Below are positions 11,285-22,579 of a DNA stretch of 64,000 nucleotides, in pieces. The translations under genes and the position numbers were made by a program. Origin of the DNA: Heloderma charlesbogerti (taxonomy: Eukaryota > Chordata > Lepidosauria > Squamata > Helodermatidae). The first letter of the stretch is position 1. Each line of letters starts with the position of its first letter. The notes under the pieces are model-generated. The model saw only the letters and a program-made list of their open reading frames with translations. It had not been told where the DNA came from and did no database searches. The stretch covers positions 224,001 to 288,000 of the forward strand of contig JANEZZ010001566.1 of NCBI GenBank assembly GCA_026122225.1, given 5' to 3'.

Positions 11285-11655
11285 GGGCATCTCTACACCA
11301 GCCTAAAATCCTGCATTTAAAACAGGCCTTTCTGCTTCTGTTTTAAATGCAGGATCACCACTGATTCCCTTTACATGTGCTTCCTTCCCCGCCCCACTTC
11401 TCCCTGTATCTGAGTCTTCCATTATCTTTCACTGATCTCACTCCTCTTCTTGCCGCTTTTCCTCTTCTCATGGAGGAACTGAAGCAGAGCACAACAAAGT
11501 CATTTGATAACTCATTGTCTGCGATCTATTTAAAAACAGAACAAAGGGCATTTAGTGCAGGAGGGTCACAGCAGGGTCACGGCATCATGTAAAGAGCCCG
11601 CAAACTTCCGTGAAGGATCTCAGTCGAAGGATAAAAGCTCCATGTGAATGAGACC
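11285..11655 (+). mobile_element. MITE family A, complete
   Basis: Starts with GGGCATCTCTACACCAGCC and ends with GCTCCATGTGAATGAGACC. Inside are the family's inverted pair 'CCTGCATTTAAAAC' / 'GTTTTAAATGCAGG' and a terminal segment resembling 'CCGCAAACTTCC'. The same element occurs at 39738, 44825, 49083 and (half) 51040. Confidence 0.8.
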
Positions 11656-12019
11656 ATAGATGGACCAAAGGGGGTGCTAATGGTGCTTAAAAAGCACACA
11701 CACACATACACACACACCCTAAGGCATCAGCAACGGTAGATGCTGTGGAAGCTGCAGAATTTTGACTCTGTAATTTACCATTTTTTGGCTTCTGTTCCTT
11801 GTTTGTTCAAGCACTGGGCATATACTGGAATTCCTCCAACTTTCAAAGTGAAGGATTTAAGATCATCCACATCTTTATCTCTTGCATTTATTATCTGTGT
11901 TTATACTTCTTTGGCATGACAGATTGTCCTGCAACTTCTCTTTGCTATATTTAAAGCCAAGGTTTTAAATTACTAAAATGTTAGGAATTCAAGGAAAGAA
12001 AATTTCATATGGGGAGGCA
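11656..12019. other. No gene; short (CA)n at 11694-11718
   Basis: Only a short CA microsatellite and unassigned AT-rich sequence are visible. Confidence 0.5.
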
Positions 12020-12300
12020 AACATTATCATTTGGGGAGGCACTGCCTCTATTTGCTTCCCAGTCACTACACCCCCGATTTCACCTGGGATATTGGCAACG
12101 ACATCTGGGCCTTGGTGGGTGGGGCTGTTTTGGCTACAGAGCTGTTGGCACACCCCACCGGAGTTCAGTATTGGAAGGAGTGATGCTCACGCATGGATAC
12201 ATAGTGGTGTTAGAGGCAGGAAAGGCACACCAGGTCGACAGGAAAAGAAGGTGTGCTCACACTCTCCGTCATGTGAAGTAAAGTCATACAGGTAACTTAG
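12020..12300 (+). repeat. Dispersed repeat, family G (copy 1)
   Basis: 12110-12300 aligns with 14595-14720 plus 15064-15120, where a second copy is interrupted by a MITE. A weaker match lies at 32750-32820. Class unknown; no coding capacity. Confidence 0.6.
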
Positions 12301-12418
12301 TGCCCTCCAAATGTTTTGGATTGCAAGTCCCAGGATCCCTGACCATTGGCCATGCTGGCTGGGGCTCATGGGAGTTGTAGCCCAAAACATCTAAAGGGCA
12401 CCAGGTTGCCTACCTCAT
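12301..12418. mobile_element. Palindromic MITE, family P
   Basis: Inverted arms 'GTGCCCTCCAAATGTTTTGG' and 'CATCTAAAGGGCACCAGG' around the common core. Complete copy. Confidence 0.8.
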
Positions 12419-12693
12419 CAGTGGATTTGTTGCATATACAGTCAGAGCCAGAAATATTGGCACAACGATAACTGTTTTGGGAGTTGGCCTCCATACACCA
12501 CCACATTGAAGTTGAAAGGAAACACACCCAGATGGGAGCAAAGTCAGGACTTTCAGTTGTAATTCAAGGGGGTTGACAAAAGTGGGGCACAAACCATTCA
12601 AGAAGGACAGCTAGTGGCATACACACACACCCATCATTGGTGGCTCATAAGTAATGGAACAAACCAACATCATTTCAAACTTAAGGATCACCT

Positions 12694-14053
12694 TTAATAC
12701 CTGGATGAAAATCCTTTGCAATCAATGACTGCCTGAAGTCTGGAACCCATGGACATGACCCAATGCTGAGTTTCCTCCCTCGAGATGCTTTGCCAGGCTT
12801 TTACTGCAGCTGCCTTCAGCTGCTGCTTGTTTGTGGGCCTTTCTGCCTTCAATCTTGTCTTCAGTAAGTGAAAACCATGCTCTATTGGGTTGTGATCAGG
12901 TGACTGACTTGGCCATTGAAGAACATCCCACTTCTTTGCCTGGAGAAACTCTTGGGTAGCTTTTGCAGTATGTTTTGGGTCATTAAGAGCCTCGTGTGGC
13001 ACAGAGTGGTAGGTGGCAGTATTGCAACTGAAATTCTTCCCACTACCTGAGTTTGATCCCAGCGGAAGCCGGGTCTCAGGTAGCCGGCTCAGGTCGACTC
13101 AGCCTTCCATCCTTCCAAAGTCGGTAAAATGAGTACCCAGATTGCTGGGGGAAAGGTAGTCACGACTGGGGAAGGCAATGGCAAACCACCCTGCTACAGT
13201 CTGCCATGAAAACACCAGCGAAAGCGGCATCCCTCTAGGAGTCAGCAATGACTCGGTGCTTGCACAGGAGGAACCTTTCCTTTCCTTTTTTTCCTTTTGG
13301 GTCATTATCCATCTGCAATATGAAGCGGCATCCTATCAGTTTGGCAGCATTTGGCTGAATCTGAGCAGAAAGTATAGCCCTATACACTTCAGAATTCATC
13401 CTGCTGCGTTTATCAGCAGTCAGGTCATCAATAAACACCAGTGACCCGGTTCCATTGGCAGCCATACATGCCCATGCCATAACACTGCCTCCACCATGTT
13501 TGACAGATGATGTGGTATGCTTTGGATCATGAGCTGTTCCTTTCCTTCTCCATACTTTTCTCTTCCTATCATTCTGGTACAAGTTAATCTGGGCTTCATC
13601 AGTCCAAAGAATCTTATTCCAGAACTGGGCAGGCTTTTTCAGGTGTTTGCTGGCAAAGGCTAATCTGGCCTTTCGGTTCTTGAGCGTTACCAGTGGTTTG
13701 CACCTTGTTGTGAAGCCTCTGTATTTACATTCATAAAGCCGTCTCTTGACTGTAGATGTCGGCAATGACATGCCTACCTCCGCAAGAGTGTTCTTGACCT
13801 GGCTAGATGTTGTGAAAGGGTTCCTCTTCAGCATGAGCAGAATTCTGCGGTCATCCGCCTTAGTTGTCTTCTGTGGTCTGCCAGGCCTTTTGCTGTTGCT
13901 GAGCTTGCCAGTTAATTCCTTCTTTTTCAGGATGTTCCAAACTGTTGTGTTGGCCAATCCCACTGTTTTTGCGATCTCTCTGATGGGTTTATTTTGTTTC
14001 CTCAGCCTAATGATGGCCTCCTTCACTCGCATGGACACCTCTTTGGACCTCAT
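12694..14053 (-). pseudogene. Tc1-like DD34E transposase, interrupted
   Basis: The gene starts with ATG at 14053 and stops at 12694. It encodes a cut-and-paste transposase. The N-terminal helix-turn-helix region contains 'KQNKPIREIAKTVGLANTTV', followed by the GRP linker at GRPQKTTKADD. The catalytic domain shows the first Asp in 'ILWTDEAQINLY', the second in QMDND, and the Glu in NPIEHGFHLLK. The spacing from the Asp of MDND to this Glu is 34 residues. A 309-bp SINE and its 13-bp duplication lie just after the second Asp. Apart from that insert I see no stop codon or frameshift: the two coding parts have a combined length of a whole number of codons (346 with the stop). The insertion is enough to inactivate the gene. 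Confidence 0.92.
12986..13294 (+). mobile_element. tRNA-derived SINE inserted in the Tc1 transposase
   Basis: The head carries a tRNA-like A box ('TGGCACAGAGTGGTAGG') and B box (GAGTTTGATCCC), and the tail ends in CCTTT-type repeats. It is flanked by a 13-bp duplication, TTTTGGGTCATTA, at 12973-12985 and 13295-13307. No other copy of this SINE was noticed in the window. Confidence 0.92.
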
Positions 14054-14519
14054 GTTGGGAGTTCCAGTGAACAGCTACCGAATGCAAATGTAACACTCAG
14101 AACCACCTCCAGGCCTTTTATCTGCTTGATTGGTCATGGGGTACCCAGCAAACAGGCCACACCTGGCTATACAGCTGCATGTCAGCCATTCGTTCATTAC
14201 TTATGAGCCACCAACGATGGGTGTGTGTGTATGCCACTGGCTGTCCTTCCTGAATGGTTAGTGCCCCACTTTTGTCAAACCCCTTGCATTACAGCTGAAA
14301 GCCCTGACTTCGCTCCCATCTGGGTGTGTTTCCTTTCAACTTCAAGGTGGTGGTGTAGAGAGGCCAACTGCCAAAACAGTTATCCTTGTTCCAATATTTC
14401 TGGCCCTGACTGTAATACTATTAAAATGTTATAAGTGGGACCTGCTAGAAAATATGCTCTGTCTCCTGTGATGCTGTGCTTGTATACTCCAAGTAACTGC
14501 CCCCCCGCCTCAGGTCTTC

Positions 14520-15120
14520 CTCAATTTCCTCCCCACACTCTACCTCCTACCTCTTGTTTCCTCCTCTACAAATCCTGGCATTACTCCAAGCGTTTCTCTT
14601 TCATGGCGGGGGAGTGTTTTGGCTACAAAGCCATTGGAATCCCCCACCCTGGTTCAGTATTAGAGGGAGTAATTCTCATGCATGGATATGTGGTGGTCTT
14701 AGAGGAAGGACAGGCTCACTAGGCCTGCCTTTACACTAAAGAAAACCCTCGCAGTCCTCCCGTTCTGGAGCCTTTCTGCACGGGCTCCCAGACAGTGACC
14801 ATGTGATTGCTGAGAGGAGAACCTTTAATTTTCAAGGTTCCATAGAACTCAATGAAACACCGCCATCTAGTGGCTGTTTTAATCACATTACATTCCGAGT
14901 TTTAAAAATGGTTCATTAGTTCCAGATCTATTTGAGACGGAATAACCAGGAAATACCTCTGGATGTGCCCTGGAGGTTAACGACATCATGATAAGGACCC
15001 ACAAACTTCCATGAGTGAGCAATCTCAATAGCAGGATAAAAGCTCCATGTGAAGGAGCCCTAGGCTGAAGGAAAGGACGATGTGCTCTCACTTCCATCAT
15101 GTAGTGGAGTGATATAGGTA
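14520..15120 (+). repeat. Dispersed repeat, family G (copy 2), split by a MITE
   Basis: 14595-14720 and 15064-15120 together match 12110-12300. The intervening 14722-15063 is a MITE. With copy 1 it brackets the Tc1 element in direct orientation. Confidence 0.6.
14722..15063. mobile_element. MITE, family A subtype 2
   Basis: The right end reads 'AGGATAAAAGCTCCATGTGA', and the left part is similar to 38340-38370 in inverted orientation. It shares with the 38095-38375 copy the segment around 'CATCTAGTGGCTGTTTTAA'. Confidence 0.65.
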
Positions 15121-15124
15121 AAAT

Positions 15125-17075
15125 GGATCATCCTATCTGGCCCCCAAGGAAAACAGGAGAGCAAATTAAATGGAACTAGACATTCTAGTCTAATCACAAA
15201 ATCAAGAGATTCTGTCAGTGCTTTAAACATTTCACTGAACACTTCTTTTTTTGTGGTCAATTCTCAACTGCCCTGGCCAATTCATTATTTCCTTTATGCG
15301 TAGCTTTGGCCAAGAACCCACTAATCCTATATATCTTTCATGTTTGGGTGCAACGATATTTTCCAGACATCAAGACTTTAAAAGCTAAGATTAAATGCAC
15401 TTCTCTCATGCAAAGCAATGAAAGCAATGTTCCTGATTCATCCTTGCTATGGCACATTATCTCCGTCAGCAAACACTTTAAAGCAAAAAACAAAAAAACA
15501 CCAGAAAGCCAGAACAGAATGGTTGATTGTTCATCTTTCATGCTTGACACTTTCTCATGTTTCACTTGAAATCTCATCGTTGTTATCTAGGTGCCTTTTT
15601 TGCCATTGTTGTTTGAAGCTTGAGGACTGGGCACTAGAGCAAAATAGCTAGAGCAGCACCATTGGCTATGGTGGCTCGGCCTGACAGGAGTTGCAGTCCA
15701 TCAACATCTGGAGGCTGGGCTGGCCTTAGGGCAGGCAAGCTGGGTGGTCACCTGGAGCGCTCAGCTGAGGGGGGTGCCCAGCTGAGCTGAGGGAGCACCA
15801 AACTGAGCTCAGTGGCTGTGTTTTTTTTTTTAATGTACTGTCAGCAGTGAGCTAGGGTGGCAAAAAGCAAATGTTTGTAACCTTTTTTCAAGGTTTTACA
15901 GGTTGTTTGGATACTAGCTATAAAAATGATCTTTCTTCAATTGGCTTTAAAGTATTTTCTTTTTTAATTTCCACTTTGATGTCATTTGCACTAGATAAAA
16001 ATCAGCTCTTCGTACACATATGTATGGGTCCTTGTAGGAGGCAACAGCAGGGCCCCCAACATCACACCTTCACCAGGCCCCATAAACCCTCTGGGTGGCC
16101 CCGCAAAACTGTCCATTGGGGGGGGGCACCAAAGACACTCCTTGCCCAGGCTGCTATTTCTGCCCTGTCTGGAGGGCCACATATTACCCATCCCTGGTCT
16201 ATGCTTTTACAGCAATGGGTCTCCAGGGTCTCTTGCAGAGAGCCTGCTGCCTGAACCCCTCTAACTGGAGATGTGCCAGTTATGTGTGTGCTGGTCCTGC
16301 AACCAGCACACACATACATTGAAAAGTGGTCTCTAAATGCATTCACAGCACTTTGGGCTTCTTTTTGATATATGTCTGTCTCTGGCCTTACGTGGGGGGG
16401 GGAGGGGGGCAGACAGAAAATAAGGGCAAGTGGTGGGTGCAAAGCAGGGTAGGGTTATTATGCTGTTGTTTGTCCTTGTGTGGAAGAAAGAATTGCAGTA
16501 ATTACAGGATTCCTCACCCTTATACGACATGACATTTCCTCTCCTACCCAGGGATTATATCCACAGGATCCCTCTTTGCGTTCGCATCTCATCTCTCTCA
16601 AGTAAACAATTTACTCAGGCATGTAAACAGTCACAGCAGTGCACAACTCCATCCCATTAAACACAGGACAAATTTATGACACCATTAGACATTCCAGTTG
16701 CTGTGTGTGGCTTTGAAGCCAGCACAGGAAACGTGTCTTTTGTGTGAACCGGTGCTTAGGCACTTACAAAGGGAAAACAGATAGCAAGTCCCAAGGTTAG
16801 AAACATATGTACAGAAGAAGTGCTTTGCTAAACCATGCTACTGTTTATTTAGACCAGCCCCCTGTTTCCTAGTCAGATGCCTCTAGGAACTCAGAAGCAG
16901 GGCAGAAAGTGAGGTGGGTTTTCCAGAAATGTTTCAAATTGGAATAATCCCAGCTTCCCTAAATACAGGCACCTGTAACATACCTGTGTCTGCCTGTTTG
17001 GGAAAATAGGTGTGTAGCCAAGTAGGGTTACATGTCTTCAGCCCTTGAACCACTTCCCCAATCAAATTACCATTA
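15125..17075. other. No gene; dispersed repeat at 15716-16020
   Basis: 15655-15715 is half of a family P MITE. 15716-16020 is a dispersed repeat whose second copy lies at 27280-28060. That second copy holds two MITEs which this copy lacks, so this one shows the empty sites (for example at 15943-15954). The remainder is unassigned. A G-rich run lies at 16392-16410. Confidence 0.5.
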
Positions 17076-17545
17076 ACATAAGAAGAGCCATGCTGGATCA
17101 GACCAAGGACCCATCTAATCCAGCATTCCGTTCACACAGTGGCCAACAAGCTGTCAACCAGGAAACCCACAAGCAGGACGTGAGTGCAACAGCACCCTCC
17201 CACCCATGTTCCCCAGCAACCGGTGTACATAGGCATACTGCCTCTGATATTCGAGGTAGCATAGAGCCATCAGGACTAGTAGCCATTGATAGCCTTGTCC
17301 TCCAGGAATTTGCCTAACCCCGTTTTAAAGCCATCCAAATTGGTATCCATCACTACGTCTTGTGGAAGTGAATTCCATAGTTTAACTACATACTGTGTGC
17401 ACAGGTACTTCCTTTTATCCGTCCTGAATTTCCCACCAATCAGCTTCATGGGATGACCTTGGTTCTAGTATTATGAGAAAGGGAGAAAAATGTCTCCCTT
17501 TCCACATTCTCAACACTATGCATGATTTTATACACTTCTGCATTT
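17076..17545 (-). mobile_element. CR1 LINE 3' fragment (second CR1 subfamily)
   Basis: The 3' end at the left reads 'AACATAAGAAGAGCCATGCT', then 'TCCAGCATTCCGTTCACACA', with the end of the RT region to the right near 17540. Truncated and dead. The same subfamily recurs at 38405, 38515, 42982, 44984 and 47450. Confidence 0.88.
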
Positions 17546-18017
17546 AGTAAAAACAGCCCCAAAGTTGGAGGATCAATCACAGATCTTCCAGCAAAGTGTG
17601 TAGTTTGACCATTACCGTATACCATAATTAATCAACTAATGAGGAATCCAGCACCGGTTGCAATGTGGTCCTCAGTGCACTAACCCAAAGTGGCTGAATT
17701 GAAACACTCCTTGATCATAATATGATCAAACCACATACGCTAATCTCAAACTCGATCCTCCGTATAGCCAAAAGGGCATCATATGCTCACAGGAGGGAGA
17801 TAGCAGCAGCCGTGGCAGAACCCAAAGGTTTGCGGAAGTACAAAAAATCTGTGCGGGGCGGGGACCCTATGGGGGAAGGGAGACCAATGAAGAATGAGCA
17901 TGCTCCATGGGAATGGAATCCTGAGAGACTGTCAGGGGGCAGGGACAGAAACTGGGACAATCAACTGGAGTGTCCTTGAAAAGGACATGTCTGTCTGTCT
18001 GGAATCCTCTACAGCAG
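17546..18017. other. No gene seen
   Basis: Unassigned sequence with short chance ORFs (17722 and 17894 frames overlap). Confidence 0.4.
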
Positions 18018-18320
18018 GCTTCCCCAACCTGAGGCCAATCTACACCGCTGATTTAATGCAGAGGGGGAGCAGTTTGAGGTCGTTTGTGATACACGACATT
18101 GTCACCAATCTGCAGCAACCCCACAGATTCCCTCTGGAAAAGACACATTTTCGCATAGTACTTTTAGTCCATTTCTTTTCCTTATTGCAGCTCCCATGTG
18201 GTTCAGCTGTTGTGTGCCTCATTCCTCTGGATTAAATCTGGCATGATAGACATGGCCAGGAGTGTATCTTTCACCTGGCTGTGACCTCAGTTAAGGGGTT
18301 GGGACCAGCCCTCCCTGTTT
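18018..18320. repeat. Dispersed repeat, family R (copy 2)
   Basis: Aligns with 10060-10300. Element class not recognised. Confidence 0.5.
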
Positions 18321-18464
18321 TCCTCCATTTTTGTGCTTTTCCACCATTTCATGGTAGCCTGAGCAGATACAGGTCAGGTTTCTGTACTTTGCCACTCACT
18401 ATAATTCATTCTTTTTTCCTTCTCCACCCCCAAAGTAAACGATCTGGGTTTAGCTGCCTAATTT

Positions 18465-18815
18465 TTTAAAATCGTTAAATCTCTAAGTCTCTAAGGGTGC
18501 AATCCTATGCATGTTTAGACAGAAAAAAGGTCTACAACTCCCAGCAGGCCCCAGCCACCCATGCTGGCTGGGGCATGCTGGGAGTTGTAGGCCTTTTTTC
18601 TGTCTAAACATGCATAGGATTGCGCCCTAAATCGCTAAACCTCCAAACCCCAAAATCATTAAATCTCAACATTACTAATTTGCTATAGTGCTAAATCACT
18701 ATCATGCTAAGTTGCCATACAGCTGAATTGGTATAGCACTACATTGCTATACTGCTAAGTCCCCATATAGCTAAATCACTATCACGCTAAATTGCTATAC
18801 CGCTAAAGCGCCAAA
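18465..18815. repeat. Degenerate CTAA-rich minisatellite
   Basis: Many imperfect units built from GCTAAATCACTAT-like words follow one another (18630-18815), with a few more to the left of the hairpin MITE at 18495. Unit length is irregular, about 8-13 bp. The array appears to have been split by that MITE. Confidence 0.6.
18495..18627. mobile_element. Small hairpin MITE, Harbinger-like, 133 bp
   Basis: Two near-perfect inverted arms of about 65 bp begin GGGTGCAATCCTATGCATG and end 'CATGCATAGGATTGCGCCC'. Both ends are flanked by TAA (18492-18494 and 18628-18630), the 3-bp target duplication typical of PIF/Harbinger elements. A shorter relative lies at 30155-30251. Confidence 0.88.
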
Positions 18816-18923
18816 GCGGCACCTGGGCTTTCTCCTGCTTTAGTGATATGATGATATACCATGGCTCCATATGTGCAATCTTGCTGTATAGTTCCATCTC
18901 GCTATAGGGACATGGCAGTCTCA

Positions 18924-18992
18924 TTTCTGTGGAGACTGGCAGACTGCGGAGACTGGCAGGCTGCAGAAACTGGCAGGCTGCAGAAACTGGCA
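18924..18992. repeat. 17-bp minisatellite, about four units
   Basis: Units of the form GAGACTGGCAGACTGCG / 'AGAAACTGGCAGGCTGC' repeat head to tail. Confidence 0.85.
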
Positions 18993-19342
18993 AGCACACT
19001 TGTTCGTGGGATGTAGGGAAACTTCCAGAGAAAAGGCTCTGCTCCTTTTCTCTGGATGTCTGGTATCCCTTACAATACATTTCTTTTCCCTGAGCAGGGG
19101 AAAGATGGGGACAGGGACCAAGTCTCTCGTACATGGTTGATTAAGTTTATTTGAACTGATGGGACTCCGCCCACCCCACCCCAAAGTAAGGCAGATTTAG
19201 AGTGCAGTGTGATCTGTGAAAGCAGTTGGTTTGAGATGGGTATAGTCCACTTTTTTCAACTTAGTGTGTCACTGACAGAACAAAGCCGAATTCAGGAAAA
19301 AGCGGAGAAAAGCTGAAAGCGATTCTCAACGCATTTCTATGA

Positions 19343-19484
19343 AGATGGCCCTGTGGTGCCCTCTGGATGTTTTGGACTACAACTCCCAGCTTTCTGTGAC
19401 CATTGGCCATGCTGGTTTGGACTGGTGGGAATTCTAGTCCAAAATACCTGGAAGGCACCAGGTTGAGGAAGGCTGCTGTACAGG
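19343..19484. mobile_element. Palindromic MITE, family P
   Basis: Arms 'GGTGCCCTCTGGATGTTTTG' and 'GGAAGGCACCAGGTTGAGG' around the shared core. Complete. Confidence 0.8.
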
Positions 19485-20224
19485 AACACTGTGACATTTT
19501 GTTGGAGAATGTTCTTGTACAGGAAAATACCTCAAGGAGGACAGCTATAATGTGTTTGATATGTTAGCACAGGAAGCCATTCTCTCTCACCTATTTATGG
19601 AAACAAAACAATGGAAAAGGAAATGAAGTCTGCAGTCATATTTCCATGCAGTATCACATCAACCATGTAACAACACAAAGCCTTCACACACCAAACCTAC
19701 CACACTTCAGATACAGGGAAGCCAGGCAGGTTTCTCTGGAGTTCCTTACCTTGACAGCTAAGCCTCCACCCCCACAGAAGCCCATTGTTCAGACTATATG
19801 GTCTTGCACAGATGCTATAATGCCCACATTTTCTGTATGGATACTGGAGAAAGAGACCAGCACAGGGTGATGCTTTGCGCATCGTTGGATAACATCTGAA
19901 CCCCTTCCAAGGGCCCCGTCGCATGTTCCCTCTTGTGCGATGGAAGCTTCTTACACATTTTGAGTGAGTAAAACCCTGACTTAAAAAGCATTTTACTCCT
20001 TCTGGAAGAGAAAGTATTTAATAGGAGTTCTTCTCCAGTGTTCCACTGAAAAAACTAGAAACAAATGATTGGCTGGGGACAAAAACAGCAGTTCTTTCCA
20101 AATTTTTCTGGTTTTTTCCTGGGTCTCCATATCTCTAGTGACAGCACATTAAGAAGTTTTCTCAGAGTATGTCTATAGCATTTGGAGTCATACAGTCTGT
20201 CTGTCCCTGGCCTAACATTGCCTT
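19485..20224. other. No gene seen
   Basis: Unassigned. The 60-90 aa open frames have no recognisable features. Confidence 0.4.
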
Positions 20225-20656
20225 CTGATGATCAGGGGACTGGAAACAAGGCCCTATGAGGAGAGACTGAAAGAACTGGGCATGTTTAACCTTGAGAAGA
20301 GAAGACTGAGGGGAGATATGATAGCGCTCTTCAAGTACTTCAAAGGTTGTCACAGAGAGGAAGGCCAGGATCTCTTCTCAATTATCCCAGAATGCAGGAC
20401 ATGGAATAATGGGCTCGAGTTACAGGAAGCCAGATTCCGTCTGAACATCAAGAAAAACTTCCTGGCTGTTAGAGCAATACGACAATGGAACCAATGACCT
20501 AGGGAGGTAGCGGGCTCTCCCACATTGGAGGCATTCAAGACGAGGCTGGACAGCCATCTGTCAGGGATGCTTTGACTTGGATTCCTGCATTGAGCAGGGG
20601 GTTGGACTCGATGGTCTTGTAGGCCCCTTCCAACCCTATGATTCTATGATTCTGGC
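20225..20656 (+). mobile_element. CR1 LINE 3' fragment
   Basis: The frame at 20228-20497 encodes the very end of the CR1 RT ([17 protein letters not shown], then [13 protein letters not shown]). The 3' UTR ends in 'CCAACCCTATGATTCTATGA'. It belongs to the same subfamily as the full-length element at 33.0-37.9 kb but is in the opposite orientation. Confidence 0.92.
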
Positions 20657-20991
20657 AGGGAATGTGTCACCTCTGCAGAAATACATCGGGGGTGGCCCAT
20701 AACCTATAAATACTGATCAGCCAGACTGTAGTCTCCAGGCAGGGATATAGTAAGAAAGGGAATCACGGTAGCTAGCAGCAGTGGACAACTCACAGCTGTA
20801 AGTTCTCACTTACCTCTAGCAATACAGATGTCCCCAGTGTCTCAGCTCCAGCAATTCTACAAGAAAAGCCAGATTTCATCATAGTCGGCTGCCATGTTTC
20901 ATCTTCTTAACTAGCCTAGCTTTCAGTGCCTGTGCTGACATTCTTAAAGAGTCACGGTAGCTGCGGAGGATAAAGCAACATGCTAGATCAG

Positions 20992-21118
20992 GGACAGGGA
21001 ACCTGGTAGCCTTCAGAGGTTTTGGACTGCAGCTCCCGTCATCCCAGACCCTTGGCTGTGCTAGCTGGGACTGGTGGCAATTGTAGTCCCAAACCTCTGG
21101 AGGGCACCAGGTTGCCTC
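20992..21118. mobile_element. Palindromic MITE, family P
   Basis: Complete copy with arms 'AACCTGGTAGCCTTCAGAGG' and 'CTCTGGAGGGCACCAGGTT'. Confidence 0.8.
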
Positions 21119-21189
21119 CCCCTCAGCTAGTTCATGGCCAGATCCCAGTGCAATAAAGGAGACAGTGCACTAGAGGAGCAGGAACACTG

Positions 21190-21440
21190 AGAGCCAGTGT
21201 GGTGTAGTGGCTAGAGTGTTGGACTGGAAGCTGGGAGATCCGGGTTCTAGTCCCCACTCAGCCATGGAAGCTCACTGGGTGACTTTGGGCCAGTCACAGA
21301 CTCTCAGCTCAACCTACCTCACAGGGTTGTTGTTGTGAGGATAAAATGGAGAGAAGGAGGATTATGTATGCTGCCTTGGGTTCCTTGCAATAGGAAAAAA
21401 AAAGGCGGGATATAAATGCAATAAATAAATAAAAATAATC
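21190..21440 (+). mobile_element. CORE/MIR-type SINE, best copy
   Basis: tRNA-like head with A box 'GTGTAGTGGCTAGAGTGTTG' and B box GGTTCTAGTCCCC, a CORE-like centre ('TGGGCCAGTCACAGACTCTC', 'CCTACCTCACAGGGTTGTTG'), and a LINE-like tail 'GGCGGGATATAAATGCAATA' ending in AATAAA repeats. Other copies are at 5375 and 43555. Confidence 0.85.
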
Positions 21441-22579
21441 TGTCTGTTATTTTAACTTCTTTAAAAAATTGCATTATTACTCTTATCTGTCACCCCATTC
21501 ACATTTTGCAGCATTCAAAGCACCTTGCAGGTCTTAACTCAGCTCATCTTCAAAGCAAACCTGTGAGGGAGGTTGGGCTGAGAATGAACAAAGTTGCCTG
21601 AAAGCTAGACAGTGAGAAATCCTGAACAGGAATGTGGAGCAGCCAAACACAGCAATATTAACAGCAGCGCTTTGGCCGTACGGGTGGCAAAGGTGGGCAA
21701 GTTTCACACATGCATGCACACACGCGCACGCACACACCCCTCACATTTCACGTGCAGGGCACAGTTGGTTTCACTGATGGGCTATCAAAATGGGAGCTAC
21801 TGGTAGCTTCTGACTTAGTGCTGTGCTGAAAATTTCTCCCACATTTCTTCAACCATTCTCATTCAGTTGGATAGAAGAGAAAGTGCTTTTGAAAAGAAAT
21901 TCAGTGGGGAAGAAATTTCGGAGAAATTCCCATGGGTTGGGTTTGGGTTTCTTGGGCTTACCTTACTTAGGGGTGGCTGAGGAGGGAGCACAATGTCCCG
22001 CTCTTCATTGTACAGTCATCTCTCTGGCCGCCTGTAGCCTCCTCACCTTCCTACACTTCAATTAAAGCCCAGTTTAAGGCCCCATGAGGTAATGCTTCCC
22101 ATGGGGCTTTTTAAGGTCAGGACATGCAGGCAGCCCAGGAGGCTGGCTATGATGAGGTAAGCTCAAAAACACCACCAAAAGAAATTATAAACATCCTGAA
22201 TGGGGCAGAACAATGGAAGCTTCTTTCATGGGAGGAGGAAACTTTCAGGAAATTGGAGGACAGATTTTGGCAGAGCGCTAACTCTACCTTATCCCTGGAG
22301 CTGGACACAGCACTGCCCCCATCTGCATTGCGGTGGATGCAAACTGGGGGCCAGCCTGCCAGGGCAGTTGATGCTGTTGCAGCACAAAGACCCCCAAAAC
22401 CCTTACCCCAAAAGAAAAAAACTTTACTATTAGCCCCTGCCAATGGGGAGCCCTACCTGGGAGAAACAGTTGAGAATTTCTCCTCCTCATGGAGAAATTC
22501 GGTGAAATTGTCTCCCAAATTTCTCTGCCCACAAGCTGGAGAATTTCAAGAGGTCATTTGCACACAGCCCTGTTCTGAC
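21441..22579. other. No gene seen; 21710-21740 CA-rich
   Basis: A 230-codon open frame at 22124-22816 has no recognisable domain and low-complexity, proline-rich content. I treat it as a chance frame. 21880-22520 contains diverged repeat sequence with GAAATTTC-type words. Confidence 0.4.

Larger units (their letters stand above)
12439..14412 (-). mobile_element. Tc1-like DNA transposon, split by a SINE
   Basis: A complete Tc1/mariner-superfamily element. The outer ends read CAGTCAGAGCC and its complement, each next to a TA dinucleotide (12437-12438 and 14413-14414), the standard target duplication. The terminal inverted repeats are long, about 218 bp (12439-12656 and 14195-14412), as in the IR/DR group to which Sleeping Beauty belongs. 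By eye they differ at roughly 16 positions, so the copy is not very recent. Without the SINE at 12986-13294 and one copy of its 13-bp duplication the element is about 1.65 kb, the normal size. Confidence 0.95.

Noticed and set aside
15871..16442. Overlapping frames of 113-127 codons on both strands
   Set aside because: Partly within a dispersed repeat; no domain; neither strand looks more coding.
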